Shown: positions 40,278 to 52,482, counted from the stretch's first letter. The stretch is 64,000 nt of DNA from Micromussa lordhowensis (GCA_964020085.1 OZ026606.1:1901060-1965059); one strand, 5' to 3'. Numbers and translations: made by a program. Notes: generated by a model not told the origin, from the letters alone.

Positions 40278-40370
40278 AATAAATAATCCTTTGCAGAAGT
40301 CGTGACTTTTCGCATGAATTAGCTCTAGAATTACTACGGTTATCCAAGTAGTAATGGTACAATCAAATAA
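40278..40370 (-). pseudogene. 18S rRNA fragment
   Basis: The minus strand reads TTATTTGATTGTACC, then TACTTGGATAACCGTAGTAA, TTCTAGAGCTAATTCATGCG and AAAAGTCACGACTTCTG, which is the conserved 5' region of small-subunit rRNA (roughly positions 120-220). About 93 bp are recognisable, with several substitutions (AATACATGC is AATTCATGC; CTGGAAGGGA is CTGCAAAGGA). No other rDNA is nearby, so it is a dispersed fragment and not a functional gene. Confidence 0.85.
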
Positions 40371-40514
40371 TTTTTGTGAATTAAAAGCCCCTGGAGGTAG
40401 AAGAACCCACTCTTAACGGTTGCGATAAGGTTAATCTAACAAGTTTGTTTGGTTACGATTTACAGCACAAAAAATTAGAATTTGTTCCACCGTAGGTGTA
40501 GCTTACAAAACGTT

Positions 40515-40990
40515 CTTTAGTTTGTATTGTGTGATCGTCGATCGTCCTGGTAAGGGTAGTTCTGAAAAGAACTCAGTGTTGTGGGTGACTGACGTTTCGA
40601 CAACCTGAGCAGTCAAGTGAGCAGTGTCAGTCACTCGATGGTGCTATAAGTGGTCCATTAAATGTGATTGGTCAGTTTAGCCATGATGGTATTGGATGAA
40701 AGACTCGTGTAAAGTTTGTCATCAATCATTGGTCGGTTTCGATCGGTCTGTTGGTAGTCAAATCGGTCTGTTTGAGGTCCGTCTATTGTTAGTCAAATAA
40801 AGTTGGTCTTTTAGAGGTCCGTTTGTCGGTTTCGTTTACGTCGTGGATAAAGCCATTTGTAAGGCGCCGGTAGTTGTTGACATCTGTTAAGAGGCGTTTG
40901 TTCCAAGTTAGTGTACCAGCCTTCCAGAATCAGTGCGTTGAAAATAGTTTGTACTGTAGGTTCTCGTTGAAACGCTTATTGAATCGCTGA
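40515..40990 (-). mobile_element. Penelope-like element 3' remnant
   Basis: On the minus strand 40960-40860 encodes LILEGWYTNLEQTPLNRCQQ and LPAPYKWL, the typical C-terminal tail of one Penelope-like lineage. Downstream (plus coordinates 40590-40620) lies GACTGACGTTTCGACAACCT, a motif like the ACGTTTCG string in the 19.4-kb element's repeats. No endonuclease or reverse transcriptase domain remains. Confidence 0.65.
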
Positions 40991-41936
40991 TATCAATTAA
41001 TCGATATCATTGTGTATTAATTTGAAGTGGTTTTGCAAGGTGGCAACAGAATTGCTGGTTTGCACTGTCACGCCATCAAAAATAAAAATCTTAACCATTC
41101 AATAAATAAACTCAAGAATCTGGGATATGATACATGATTGTTATATAAACAACCTCGCCAAGATTGAGGTCTGTGCGGTTTTTCATTCGCGAGAAGTGTT
41201 TCACCCAATTTATAGAGCTTTGTATGGAGACGCCATGTTGGTGCCCCTCGGAGGGACACAAATATGGCGGCCATAAAGTAACAGAAACATCTGTCATTGA
41301 GTTTTGCTATTTAAACGAAAGGTTAGTACTCTAGAGCTCCGACACATTGAAGTTAATACTTCTTCTAGAGCAAGAACTGTTCAATTAGCAAAAACTTAAG
41401 CGACGACTCATCTTTTCACCTACGCAAGAGCCTTCTCGGCCGCCATTTGATGTCACGCAACGCATAAACTTGGAAATTCAAACGTGCTCTGGAAAATGAT
41501 GACGTCACATGAAAACAATAAGAACGGGCTATTCCGTGACTCGATATGTCTTGTTTTATCCCCGAAACGATAATTAGCGTTTGAAGTAACAAAAATGTCG
41601 GTCTTCATCACTTTTTGACCATTTATGTCCAGCAATGAAGAAAGTCCCCTACGTTTTCGAGAAATTAAAAAAAGGATTTCGCGTCGTATACCTATACGAG
41701 GAAACAAAAATATCAAACGTTGGCGTAAAAAGTAAAATTGTCACGTTTGCTAGTCAACGTATTGAATTTAACTCATTTTATAACAAGACCCAACTTGGCA
41801 TGGTCTTATTCTGTTGCCAGCAATAATCATAGTTTTTTCGGTTTTGAAATTCCACGAAACCACTTCAAATTAATATCGATAACAAAACCCATTTAAACGA
41901 GAAGACATAATGGAAAGTTAACAGCGTTACCTAACT

Positions 41937-43466
41937 GGGCGTTCACAAAACCTGGACCGGACCGGATCGGATCGGATCGGATTGACAAAACCAGGACCGG
42001 ATCGGACCGGATTAACAAAACCTGGATCGGATTGCGTCCGATTGACAAAACCTGGACCGGATCCGAAAAAAATCGGATCGCCATAAATTTCCGCCAAAAC
42101 AGTCAAGTAACATCTAATGATCAAGTTTTGGCATAGAAATACGACTGTTTTTTCGCAGCTCGGTGAAGCAAAGTTGTAATGGTTCTATTTCGCATAAGAC
42201 ATTCCACAGGCGCCCCAAGCTCACGACACTAAAGGCATAGTTGTTTCGCCTAAACAGGCATAAAGAACTACAGAAGACAGACGAGGTAAGTTCACATACT
42301 TTATTATTTTGAAAAATATACATAATTATTCCATAAGAAACACATTTGTAGCCTTGCACACAGTACATAGTTATTTAAACATTATTGTAAATTACTGACC
42401 CATCATTGTAAATAGTTGCCGAAAAGCCTTTGAGGTATATAACAATAGTTGCTATTCTTATTCAATGAGATGCAAATAAGTGGCCGGGTATTCTGAAGTT
42501 TAGCCGAGCCTTTTTATGAGCAATTATTAAAGATTACATTATGATAAGGAACGTTTTGATAGAACGCTATTACGGACTCCATACACTGTTTTATGGAGCG
42601 CTCAAAATCGACGGTCGACACTGTAATGTAACAGCGCTTTTCGCAACACTGTCACAATACGCCACTTGCATTGAAACACAACACCACTTTCCCGTCACGG
42701 TCACGTCACAAATACCAAACAATGGTCTGCATATTTGGCTAATGTTTGAAGTTGACGAACTTAATTACAAATAAATACTTGAATAACACGCTCGACACTA
42801 AATTATCAAGCAAAAAGCAAGTAATAGCGATACCAGACCGAGATAACTTCACATTCTTGACTACTTTGACAACCTGTCACCACATCAAAAATCAGAAAAT
42901 CTTACTCTTCTTTAACCTTTTCCCCTAGGAAAAATCATCATTAAAGTAGGGTCAATAAATAGCAAAAAGTTCTCACCAGGATATAAAAACCGACCAAAAA
43001 CGGAACTTTAAAACACAGCGAGCATCTAACATACTTCTCCTTGGCCATCTGCGATTGAGGTATCACGTGACTATTTTGGAGGGAAATTTATGGCGATCCA
43101 TTGTTTTCGGATCAGGGGTCCGTTTCTCGAAAGCCCCGGAAACTTTTCGGGCCCGTAAAGCTATTTTTAGTTCATCTGTGTCTGAAAACGGAGAAGTGAA
43201 GTGTATACGCCTGAAACTTCTTTGTGAAGACAACCTCTGTTTATATTAAGAATACGTGAATAAAAGAGCTCTGTAATCATAAGCTTCGAGATTTTTCTAC
43301 GGCTTTCTGGGTGCGAAAATTTTTCGGGACCTTCGAGAAACGGGCCCCCGGTCCTGGTTTTATCAATCGGACGCAATCCGATCCAGGTTTTGTTAATCCG
43401 GTCCGATCCGGTCCTCGTTTTGTCAATCCGATCCGATCCGATCCGGTCCGGCTCTTGTAAATACCC
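41937..43466. mobile_element. Mutator-like non-autonomous DNA element with compound terminal repeats
   Basis: A perfect 10-bp duplication TTACCTAACT (41927-41936 and 43467-43476) flanks the 1530-bp element. The ends are inverted: GGGCGTTCACAAAACCTGG on the left, GGGTATTTACAAGAGCCGG inverted on the right. Long terminal repeats of about 120 bp are more than 90% alike by eye and are themselves built from repeats of CCGGATCGGATTGACAAAAC. GGG ends, long terminal repeats and 9-10 bp duplications are typical of Mutator-like elements. No transposase is present. A second small element (43115-43348) sits just inside the right end. Confidence 0.75.
43115..43348. repeat. Nested MITE with GGGGCCCGTTTCTCGA ends
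   Basis: The left end is GGGGTCCGTTTCTCGAAAGC, followed by CCCGGAAACTTTTCGGGCCC. The right end, inverted, is GGGGCCCGTTTCTCGAAGGT, followed by CCCGAAAAATTTTCGCACCC. These are about 40-bp imperfect inverted ends around a non-coding core, nested in the Mutator-like element. Confidence 0.75.
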
Positions 43467-43985
43467 TTACCTAACTTGAGACTTGAAACAACGAGACACA
43501 TGAAAAACTGAATAAATTTTATAAGACGCCATGAAATCTGCAGAGTTTGGGACGTTTCCTTATTACATTACCCTTCCCAATGCTTGAGAGTTTCTTTTGG
43601 TGATAAAAAGTCAGTTACAGAAAAAGGTTTTGTCACTTTATGAGAAACGTAAGTTTTGGAACCGCGCAAGGAATCTGAACGTGTCGCCTCAAAGTCTAAT
43701 CTAATTAATTTGCGGTTTAACTCGCCGGCATGGAGTCTTCAGGAATATTGGAAGATGTTCCACACTACAAACCTTAAAGAAAATCTCTGCTTAGAATTAC
43801 CGTTTTTAAGAATTTCCATTAATGCAAGATATTTTAAAAATGCCGCTGAAGACACTAAGAAAAGAGAGGTCCAAACATTTATATCAAGTTAAACATTTCT
43901 GGACGTGCCGCTAGAATGGCTTCCTGTTTGTTTGATTTATTCTGACCGTCTGACTGATTCGTCAGGGTCTCTGTAAAGTAAATAC

Positions 43986-44052
43986 CGGATGCGGATGGCA
44001 GATGACGGATGCCGGATGAAGGATGGCGGATGGCGTATGACGGATGGCGGTG
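43986..44052. repeat. Short tandem array of (G)GATG(A/G)CGGAT units
   Basis: About seven imperfect copies of a 7-8 bp GGATGRC unit (GGATGCGGATGGCAGATGAC and following). Confidence 0.8.
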
Positions 44053-46035
44053 GAAAAATCCTGATGAGGCGAAATTAGCTACGTTGTTGATTTTTCTCTT
44101 GGCGAGAGTCGAGTTTCAATACTTTAGGTAGGGAGAAGTGGAAAATTCGTTAACAGAATTCGATCATCACAGTAAGAATACCGTTGTTGTGAAATTAGTG
44201 CTCTTTTGGGTGAGCTAAAAGACAAAGAGAAGAACAAACTATTATCGACAGCAAGAGTTGTGGTATGGTTTACGATTGAAACCTTTATATTTTTGATGGA
44301 ATCAATCCTGAATTGTTTTTGGCATCATTTTCGTCATTTTATTGTCGCACGCCGTCTCTGATACATGTATAATAGCAACATAGTAAATTGTTAAGTTTGA
44401 TCTGGCAAAACCGTTAAAACGTGCAAGAACAACTGAGTAACCGGAATATCTATGTTCAATTAGGAATTGATATGTACCTTAACATCTTTGGGGCAGATTT
44501 CCAAACTGCTAGATTAGGTTTTTGTCAGATTCCCACGCCTTGACACGCTTCAGTAAATTGCCATCTTTAGCTGTTACTGGTAGACTATTCAGGTTACGTT
44601 GTATGAAAAAAAGAAATGTGAAATAAGCTTGAAAAGATTAAACGACAAATATGGCTACCCCATCATTGAAGGCCTGCCTCAATCAGTCTAAGCAGCTGCT
44701 ATTTAGCGGAAATTCTATTGGTTTGTGGTAAAAGCTTTCCTGTAAATTAATTGCGATCTTCAAGATTTTAAGAATGAAAAATCAATTACTTCTTGTTTTA
44801 CGCCGGCTTCAAGATAGTTTTTTAATGGCATGGACTTGCTCTATATGGAGCCTCTATCAACCAAGAGCTTCAAGGACTCCCGCACTATTATTTGATGCGT
44901 CTGTTGATCTCAGTGGACGAAAAAGGCTGTTATGTATTCTATCAGCAACAACAACAACGAAAAACAAAATTAAGTAACTTCACATATCATGTTTGAAACG
45001 AGCTCTGACAAACTGCCTGCAGTATATCAGTTTTTGATAATAATCAGCAAATACAGATTTACTTTGTAATTACTTGTACGTAATCATCATCGCTGTGTTA
45101 TACATCGGAAAACCATTTCACTCGCGATGAACATTGATTTTTCATCCCGTGATTTTTCGATACGTTCATGGCTAAAACATTAAAACATTTGTTTCTACAC
45201 TTTCGAATTGGGAAGAAACGCGATATTTTCCTTTTTTACCTGACTTACACTAGGAAGTTTTCATAGACAGTCCGGAAAATGAAAGGTTACCGTAATTGTT
45301 TTGTTGCCGGCAGCATTTCTGTAAACACACTATATGATCCCATTCACAACGAATTCCGCGAAATAACAGACAGATTTTGAGCGTTATACAGTTATTGAGA
45401 ACAGTTTCATCTCAATAAAAACTATCTTAGGAAAATAAGTCTTTCTTATTCGTCACTTGTGGATGCATGTGCGAGTCAAAGGGAAGATTTAAAGGTTTAC
45501 TATCGATTTATTAAACATTGTTGTTAAAAACATTTGCATCTCGTGTAGTTTTTAAACTGTACTGGGCTCTATTTGCTCTTTTGTGTGTTACATTTTTTTT
45601 AACGAGCTTGGAATTAAGTCGGTTTTTTTAGCCAGAAATCTCAGCTTAAACGTTACAGAGAAAGTAGCCAAACATACAAATTACATGGCACACTATTCTC
45701 TGGGCTCGAAAGAAATCCTTTTCGATGTCATTAAATTTTGACCTTTCTTTATTTTTATATTTCATTTGATTTTGAGACCATGCAAAATAGTCTGTGTCAA
45801 AATTAAACGACGCAGCGAAACAGTTTATTTATCTTCGTGGTACACCCGCCCTTGAGAACGGGCGTAATATATAATGTACCCAATCTCTCGACTGGGTTCA
45901 ACCTCGTGTGGACCTAACGCGTGAGGTGAAAATCACGTTTTAGGGCGACCGTGCTTGGTTACACAGTACAGTCATGTTGTTCTAAAATAGACCAATAGAC
46001 AGATGATAATGGCAGAATTGCTAGGTTGAAAAAAA

Positions 46036-46043
46036 TATAAAAA
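46036..46043 (+). promoter_or_regulatory. Possible TATA box of the gene at 46141
   Basis: TATAAAAA lies about 100 bp before the ATG, a suitable spacing for a TATA box with a leader of about 70 nt. Confidence 0.4.
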
Positions 46044-46140
46044 CGTGAGTTATTGTGTTTAAGGAATCGCTGCCTACCTTAATAGTCCTCGTTTTCTTCA
46101 AAAGATTCATTCCCGTTGCAGTGTTTGCGGTTCTCTAATC

Positions 46141-46581
46141 ATGCAAACCCCATCCAGCAAATTATGTCACCTTGATCCTGAAACAGCTTGCGAGAAAACG
46201 TTGTGTGTTTTCGAGGGAAAAGGATTGCTGCCGTTAAGCCAAAATCTGCAACCTGCAAATGATGGATTTTCCCGAAAGTTGCACGTTAACGAAACCACAG
46301 TTTCAAGGAAATCTTCTCTTCTGAAAGAATTGGGGCCTTCGGCTGGAAAGTTAAGATCAAGCCGTCCACAGACACGAAAGGTTTCTTTTCGCGATGAACC
46401 TTTATATGAAACTGTAATTCCATCGTGTGATCGCTCAAGAGCCCAGCTTCTCTTCCCGGACTTTTTTCCACGCGGGAAGGTGTTTTGCCATCATCAGGAC
46501 TGTCTGATACCGCTTAAAGTCCGAGCTGATCCAGTTCTGGTTTCGTGGTTACATCTCTTTGGACTACAAATGTCAAAATAA
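46141..46581 (+). CDS. Intronless W-x-x-F-G family protein, member 5
   Basis: 146 aa. Box 2 is QLLFPDFFPRGK (102-113), box 3 is ADPVLVSWLHLFG (129-141), tail LQMSK. The N-terminal R-x-x-T-I-x-E box is not recognisable. It shares GLLPLS (28-33) with the member at 55362 (GLLPLS at 62-67). Residues 78-84 read TRKVSFR; KVSF fits the RVxF docking consensus for protein phosphatase 1, flanked by basic residues. FPDFFP links this member to those at 58553 and 62059, while DPVLVSWLHLFG links it to the DPL(I/V) group, so it is an intermediate form. Function unknown. Confidence 0.7.
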   Translation: MQTPSSKLCHLDPETACEKTLCVFEGKGLLPLSQNLQPANDGFSRKLHVNETTVSRKSSLLKELGPSAGKLRSSRPQTRKVSFRDEPLYETVIPSCDRSRAQLLFPDFFPRGKVFCHHQDCLIPLKVRADPVLVSWLHLFGLQMSK

Positions 46582-49438
46582 CGACACTGAAATGTTTTGA
46601 TCGTTGAACAGTGAAAGTTATGTTGTGACCATGCGAGAACGCATCCATTCTCAAGGAGGAATTTCGCAAGGAGAGCGCGGTTGAAATACCTTTTTTTCAA
46701 TGCTGAGACCCTTTTTCCAACGTGCGAAATTTAAAGAATGATCAGAACTAGTCATGTATTTAGGAACCGACAGCATCGTGGGCAGCAATTAAACCGCAGG
46801 TGTTATCACATCAGCACTCTTATTAATAAAACATTCAAAAAGTTACTTATCAGGCGCAATAAAGTGCTGTTTTAAAATTCAGTCAATGACAACTCTCTTG
46901 GTCTGTTTCAGACATAAAATTTAACTAAGTGCAGTTTTATTTTAAGGATTTTGATTGGAAAAGGCTTATAATGGACTACAAAGTAACCCTGTTTTTCACA
47001 TAAAGATGCTCTAGCCTGAAGCAAAGTAAGGCTACACGTGAGGATGCGCAGCCGTCTTAAAAAAAGGACAGAGAAGTGAGGACTGAAGCGAGATTTTAAA
47101 CTTTCTCCTTGCCCTTAGGATCTCTGGGTTCGTAGAGTGGCTTCCGGCTTTCTCTTAATTGGACAGTTATCTAATGGTATATAAAGAGCAGCACATAAGG
47201 TTTAGGTTGGTGAATTATGCATAGGTACCTAAAACTTTTAAAAAGAGAAACAAAAATCCAACAAGAAATTTGCAGTTTGGCACCTCAGTTCCTGAGATAT
47301 CATAACTGAAATTTGAAATAACCACCTCCCACAAGCCAAGAGATAAATTATTTCCAAGGCTTACTTATCATTACCGAGTATGTTTCCAGGACTTTGATTT
47401 TTGCCTATCCTGCGTTCAGCCGCACTCTCTACCCGAATTTTTTGAGGGGAGGGGCGGCTGTACACAGCCTAATTTTTGCCCCCTCCTAAAATAAATGAAA
47501 ATTTGGAAATATAACTGCACGTCTTTCAGTGAAGGGGAATAGCAATTGTATCCAAAGCCATTATCCTTTAGCCTACGGCAGCATCCGGTATGTCGGCTCT
47601 TTTTTCACGGAATTTTCGGCGGAGACAAGCGACAGTCGGGAACACATCTGCGTTCACAGGGTATTTATCCTTGGGTATTGAAAACGTTAACCGAAGGAGG
47701 AGGCCGCGAGCGGCGAAGCCTATGTTTTGAAAGAGTAATTTTATCTAGTCATTTGCGAGTTTTACATTGGCCAAGGTAAAGTCTGCATACGAGCCAAGTG
47801 GCCCATCAGGCCGGAGCTTATCCCGGTTTCTGTAGCATGAAGCGACTAGGAATATTTCTACTCCCCCCTGGATGGGATGCTAGTCCATCGCAGGGTTACC
47901 CCCAGCATTAAATTCGCCGGTACCCATTTATACACCTGGGTGGAGAGAGGCACCGTGAGAGTAAAGTGTCTTGCCTAAGAACACAACACAATGTCCCCGG
48001 CCAGGGCTCGAACCCGGAGCGCTCACTCCGGAGTCGAGCGCACTAACCATGAGGCCACCGCGCCACATTGGCCAGTGTGTTTAAGGCCTCAGTATTTCTG
48101 TACAAGGGTTTATTTACTTGATGTTTCCATTTAATTAGCTCCTCGTATCAGAGTCGAATATTGCTTTTCATTGGCAGAGTTTGTTTCGTAACATACGCCT
48201 TGAGAAAGCTACTGTGCCAAGACTGCGATTTTCCAAATATCTCAAATTTCCTTGAATGAGGTGCTGCTGCTACTTTTGCATGAGTTTGCAACGCTAATGA
48301 ATGCCACCGACGAGCGGTATTTATTCAGTTTTGTATAAAGTAAAGAAAATAATTCTTTGATACCGTATATAGATGAGTTTCATGAAGCAGTACAGCTGAT
48401 TTGATATCTTTGCAATGTCAGTGGAAAAAAAAACACAATACAAAAGCGTCGCGTTTTGTTCTCTTGGCAATACCTTTGAATTATTGTCAATAGTCAGTCA
48501 TCAAGTCACTTCCAGAGGCTCCTTTAATTTACTCGCGTACGATGTTCTAAGGCAAGCAATTATCACAGGAGTTCCTTATATTCTCAGTTCACTTTAATTT
48601 AAGACCGACTTCAACCTCGCCTTACGGATACAGATGCTTCTAGAATAGATGTTTCCACTAATTTCTTGTAAATTGTCATGACCTAATTCAATTTAAGAAT
48701 TCAACCAACTTTCGTTTACGAACTGCTATATCATTATATTTTGAATGGTTAAAACGCACAACGTTTTGTTTGATCAATTGCGTTAAAATAATAACACTCT
48801 GACTGGCACCTTTCACTTGCGCGACAAAATAGGTCAATAATCGAAGAAGTTTGGTGTGGTGTTTTTTATGCTAATTGACGAGGCTGTTATGGAGATTTTT
48901 ACGAACAATAGGCAACTTAAAATATTTTCGTTTATTACAGGACTGATATTACAGACTGTATACGCTGCCAATTACAAACAATTAATTCTAGCTGCTTACT
49001 TATGTAGATATGCAAAGTTGTAAATAGACAAGCTTATTTTTAAATATTGCCTCATTAACAATGCAGGGAGAAGCGAACAGGCTCAGCTCTTGAACCTATT
49101 CTATTAGTCTGTTTAAACTTGCAATATTATTGTTTTACTCGCTCTATCTCTTGTTAAGCGCCTTTGGAACAAAAATGTAAAATAATCCAAATACACGGAG
49201 TACCCTGTCGAAAAAAAGCTAAAATTATTTATCATGTTAGGATAACTGAAACACTGTATGTTTTTGCAAAAATGTTCTGGTCTCTTTTGGTACGCTGCAC
49301 CACTTGCGGGTATCCAACTTTTGGTTCCATTTTATCTAGTTTCCGAGTTACACCGCAATCGTTTCTGTATCTAGAACTCTCAACTATCTAGCCTTTTCGA
49401 TTCGTATAGATACGTGGATGATAAAAACAATTCCATCC
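46582..49438. other. Intergenic region containing one SINE
   Basis: Apart from the SINE at 47774-48064 I see no gene. AATAAA at about 46824 could serve as the polyadenylation signal of the gene ending at 46581. Confidence 0.4.
47774..48064 (-). mobile_element. Full-length tRNA-derived SINE
   Basis: It is flanked by a perfect 10-bp duplication ACATTGGCCA (47764-47773 and 48065-48074). The minus strand begins GGCGCGGTGGCCTCATGGTT-AGTGC (A-box-like) followed by CCGGGTTCGAGCCCTGG (B box), a tRNA-like head for RNA polymerase III. The body is shared with the copy at 39344-39605. Confidence 0.92.
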
Positions 49439-49984
49439 TTATCCGTAAACTTGCGATCCAAACAAATCAAGCCACGACTGGACGAGAGGATCTTCGTACT
49501 CTTTCTGACTGTTTTTGTTAGACTCTTTGTGGATGGTCTCTTTCTGTTTACTAATGCTCTTCATTTCACCGTCCGTAAAAAACTCAGGGAAAAAGAGCTC
49601 AACCTCAGAAATGTCACGACCTGTTTTAAGCGGAGATCCCATCAATGATTCACTTGAGCTTCTAACAACTCCCGCAGGTGTTCCTGATACGCTTGCCTTT
49701 TCCCGCCAATATGACGATGTGGCCGACAGTGTTTGTGGCGTTACGTGGGAGCAAGATATTCTTCTTTCGCGGGGGCTGCATACAGCAGTTGAGTCACTTG
49801 AAGATCTTCGGCTTGACTGCCCCATGAGGGTTGTTACATTACAAAAATCGGTAGAAATTTCGCGGTCTTTTACGGGAGTTGAGTCCGCCTCTAGATTACC
49901 ATTTTCGTCCTGGTTTTCAGTTATTTCTATAATTGTCTTGAGCCGTCTCGAGCGACTGTCGACCTTCTTCAGCATTTGTTTCAT
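49439..49984 (-). CDS. Intronless W-x-x-F-G family protein, member 6
   Basis: 181 aa from the first ATG at 49984; the open frame extends to a GTG at 50020 but has no upstream ATG before a stop. Box 1 is RSRRLKTIIEITENQDEN with LKTIIE at 15-20, an exact LxxIxE fit followed by acidic residues, a feature that strengthens B56 binding in known ligands. The middle is serine/threonine-rich with potential proline-directed sites (DSTPVKD, CSPRERR, VTPQT, MGSPLK). Box 2 is LFFPEFFTDGE (130-140), box 3 is EDPLVQSWLDLFG (164-176), tail SQVYG. One of the clearest members. Function unknown. Confidence 0.75.
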   Translation of the reverse strand: MKQMLKKVDSRSRRLKTIIEITENQDENGNLEADSTPVKDREISTDFCNVTTLMGQSSRRSSSDSTAVCSPRERRISCSHVTPQTLSATSSYWREKASVSGTPAGVVRSSSESLMGSPLKTGRDISEVELFFPEFFTDGEMKSISKQKETIHKESNKNSQKEYEDPLVQSWLDLFGSQVYG

Positions 49985-52139
49985 TGTGGTTTCCCCCACG
50001 CGTTTCGAAACACGCCGCACACAGGAGCTTCGTTTGTAGGATTATTCCACTATTTACGGAGAAGAGAATTACTTAAACTATATCTCTTCTAGAAAGTGTA
50101 AATGTGCATAATAAATTGAAATGTATTACTGATTGCTTAGCAACCTCCAAATATGATTGCCATCTGGAGATTACTTAGCTTCCAAAAATAGCCTTTGCCA
50201 ATATACCACCTTTTAAGGTATAGATTGAAAACAGCTCATTGCATTTTGATGCTAATGCAAATCTTTCAGGGACAAAAGTGTTACCACGGTTTCCAAGAAA
50301 CTTTGTCATTTTTTTCTGAAAGGGAAATTGTAAGGTTTATTCAGGCTATGTTATTTATAATTTCGCTTTAACAAGGACTTGAAAAAAGGTTTAGAACAAA
50401 ACACAAAAGAAAAGATGATGGAATCACTGATGATATGGTAATTTAACATGGAATATGAACCTTTATTTTATGATCAGTCCGGAAAGTGCTATTTCACGAC
50501 GCTGCATCGGTTAACATTCATGGTGCCAAATTCGCTTTCCGCGCGAAAATAACGATAAAAAGGCGACAACTCTGCCGGATTGATCGGAAATTATTAAAAG
50601 CTTAAAATGAAATGCGGTTCAATTTTCTCCGCGATTGGCAATTAATGCGAAATTAATGTAAATCTTAAAAGGCGAGTTTGTGCGATGCCACTTCAGTTGC
50701 TAAATGCGCCGTATATATTTTTAAAAAGACAACAGCGCTTGAAAATGAAGCAAGGTACCATTTCCTCATCACATTGACAAAATTGAGTCATTCAGGATCG
50801 CTATCCGTGGCTTGTTTTCTAACATATTGATTGAAATGTGAAATATTTTTTGATGTTCGCTATGTTTTCTTCTAATGTTAGATTCAAATTATACAGTTTA
50901 ACTAAAATAGTTTATCCGTTCAGTTTTGGGCATTAAAGTATTGTAGGATTACCATCGAAAATCCCTAACTACCGATGTGTTTAGTACTGTATGCCGATAC
51001 CTTTCAAACAGTACTTATTATTATATAATATAATATTATAGCACCCTTTTTTTATGAAATTCTCACTTAGTCGTGTACGTGGAAGTTTGAATATTATTTT
51101 AGTGCATTGCGTGCAGTGCATTGTCCAAAAGACAACATAGTCTAGCAAGAAAGACAAGGTTTGTCTGATGTCGCAAACTTGTTATCCTTCAAAAGTAAAA
51201 TTAAAAAAAGAATTGTGTTTTAAAGATGGTTGTCCTCTTACACTGACATCTGTAAAAAAACTCGACAAATGTTATATTTTTGTTTTTCTGGAAAGCTATA
51301 TTTAGTTCTTTATGAAATATTAAAATAATTCGTAAAAAAAGGTTTCAGCTTTGTTTCTCGGGAAAGGAAAGTAAACCTTTAAAAGCTTTCGTCCACTTCT
51401 ATTGACTTGTCTACTTAGCCGTTGATCCACATCGGGCCCAGTTCTCTTTCTAGTAAATTGTTCCAAATCGGGAACAGTTTGTATCGTCCATCGTAGGTTC
51501 TGATGTAAATAGCCTCCTTTACACCTCCGAGTTAAACCACTTGTGAACCATGTTTTTAATCTCATCTGTGATGATTGCGATGGCGTTCCCGGTTTTGAGA
51601 AAGACTGAAAACATGAATTCGCGTTCAAAAAGAGTAAATTCTCAGGTTGAGTAGCCCTTCATCCGAACCTGGTGGCCTATTAGTTTCAGTAACATGAATT
51701 GATTAGGCTTATTTCTATTCCGCCCTGGATAGGATGGTAATCAATTGCAGCGTTACCTGAATGGTAACATTTAATTTGCTCGTGCTCAGTTGTACATCAT
51801 ACACAGCGCAACGAACCGATCTAAGCTCGAACCCAGGCCGCTTCTTTCGAAGTCTATTGCGCAAATTACTAGTAATATAATACTGAGAAAATGAAAAAAA
51901 CGTCTGTTTGTTCTAGTTGTTAAAGCAGCGGGAATTGCATCATCTCAAAACTGCTTAGATACACTGGAGCCAGGCAAACTTGTACACCTTTCGATCAGTG
52001 TCATTTGAATGCTGAGTTTAGTAACAGTAACATTAGCTAGTAATTTAGTGTCGTAACAGTATTGCGCGTCTCAGTAGCAGATTAATAGTGGACGTAACAT
52101 TGATCTACGGAAACGTTGATCTGCGGGTGTAACGTTGTG
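49985..52139. other. Intergenic region with one decayed SINE
   Basis: It holds the 5' flank of the minus-strand gene and the eroded SINE at 51640-51860. I see no gene. Confidence 0.4.
51640..51860 (-). mobile_element. Decayed tRNA-derived SINE
   Basis: Landmarks of the SINE copies at 39344 and 47774 recur in order but heavily mutated: ACCTGGTGGCC, GTAACATGAATTGATTAGG, TTTCTATTCCGCCCTGGATA-GGATGG, AGCTCGAACCCAGGCCG. No target duplication is visible. Confidence 0.65.
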
Positions 52140-52156
52140 TACAGTAAAAGCCCGCC

Positions 52157-52187
<31 letters not shown>

Positions 52188-52482
52188 ACTGAAATGAACC
52201 ATTTTGAAACACAAAAATATAAGAAGCAGGTTCTTTTATGTGAGTTACAGTAAAATTATGATAAACATTTTATCCATGGAGTCATTTTGGGATTGCAAGT
52301 TTATATTACAAGAAAATACCTAATACAGTTGTGAAAAATTCATAGACCAAACAATTATAGCTCCTTCATTGAAATTAAGAACCTAATTACTAGCCTAAAT
52401 TGCCAATAACTACCCAAAATACAAGAACCTTTACTGCCAGACTTAAAAAAATGTAGGTTCTTACACAGGGGTTTTTACTGTA
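52140..52482. mobile_element. TA-flanked MITE, copy 1
   Basis: The left end is TACAGTAAAAGCCCGCCTGT-AAGAACCTA and the right end, inverted, TACAGTAAAAACCCCTGTGT-AAGAACCTA. The ends fall on TA dinucleotides, as in Tc1/mariner-type MITEs. It has no coding capacity. Confidence 0.8.

Larger units (their letters stand above)
43470..46140. other. Intergenic region with no supported gene
   Basis: It includes a GGATGGCGGAT tandem array at 43986-44052. I see no coding signal. Confidence 0.4.

Noticed and set aside
41893..42124. Open frames with repeating RSDP and SGPGFVN units
   Set aside because: These are translations of the tandem units in the Mutator-like terminal repeat, not a protein.
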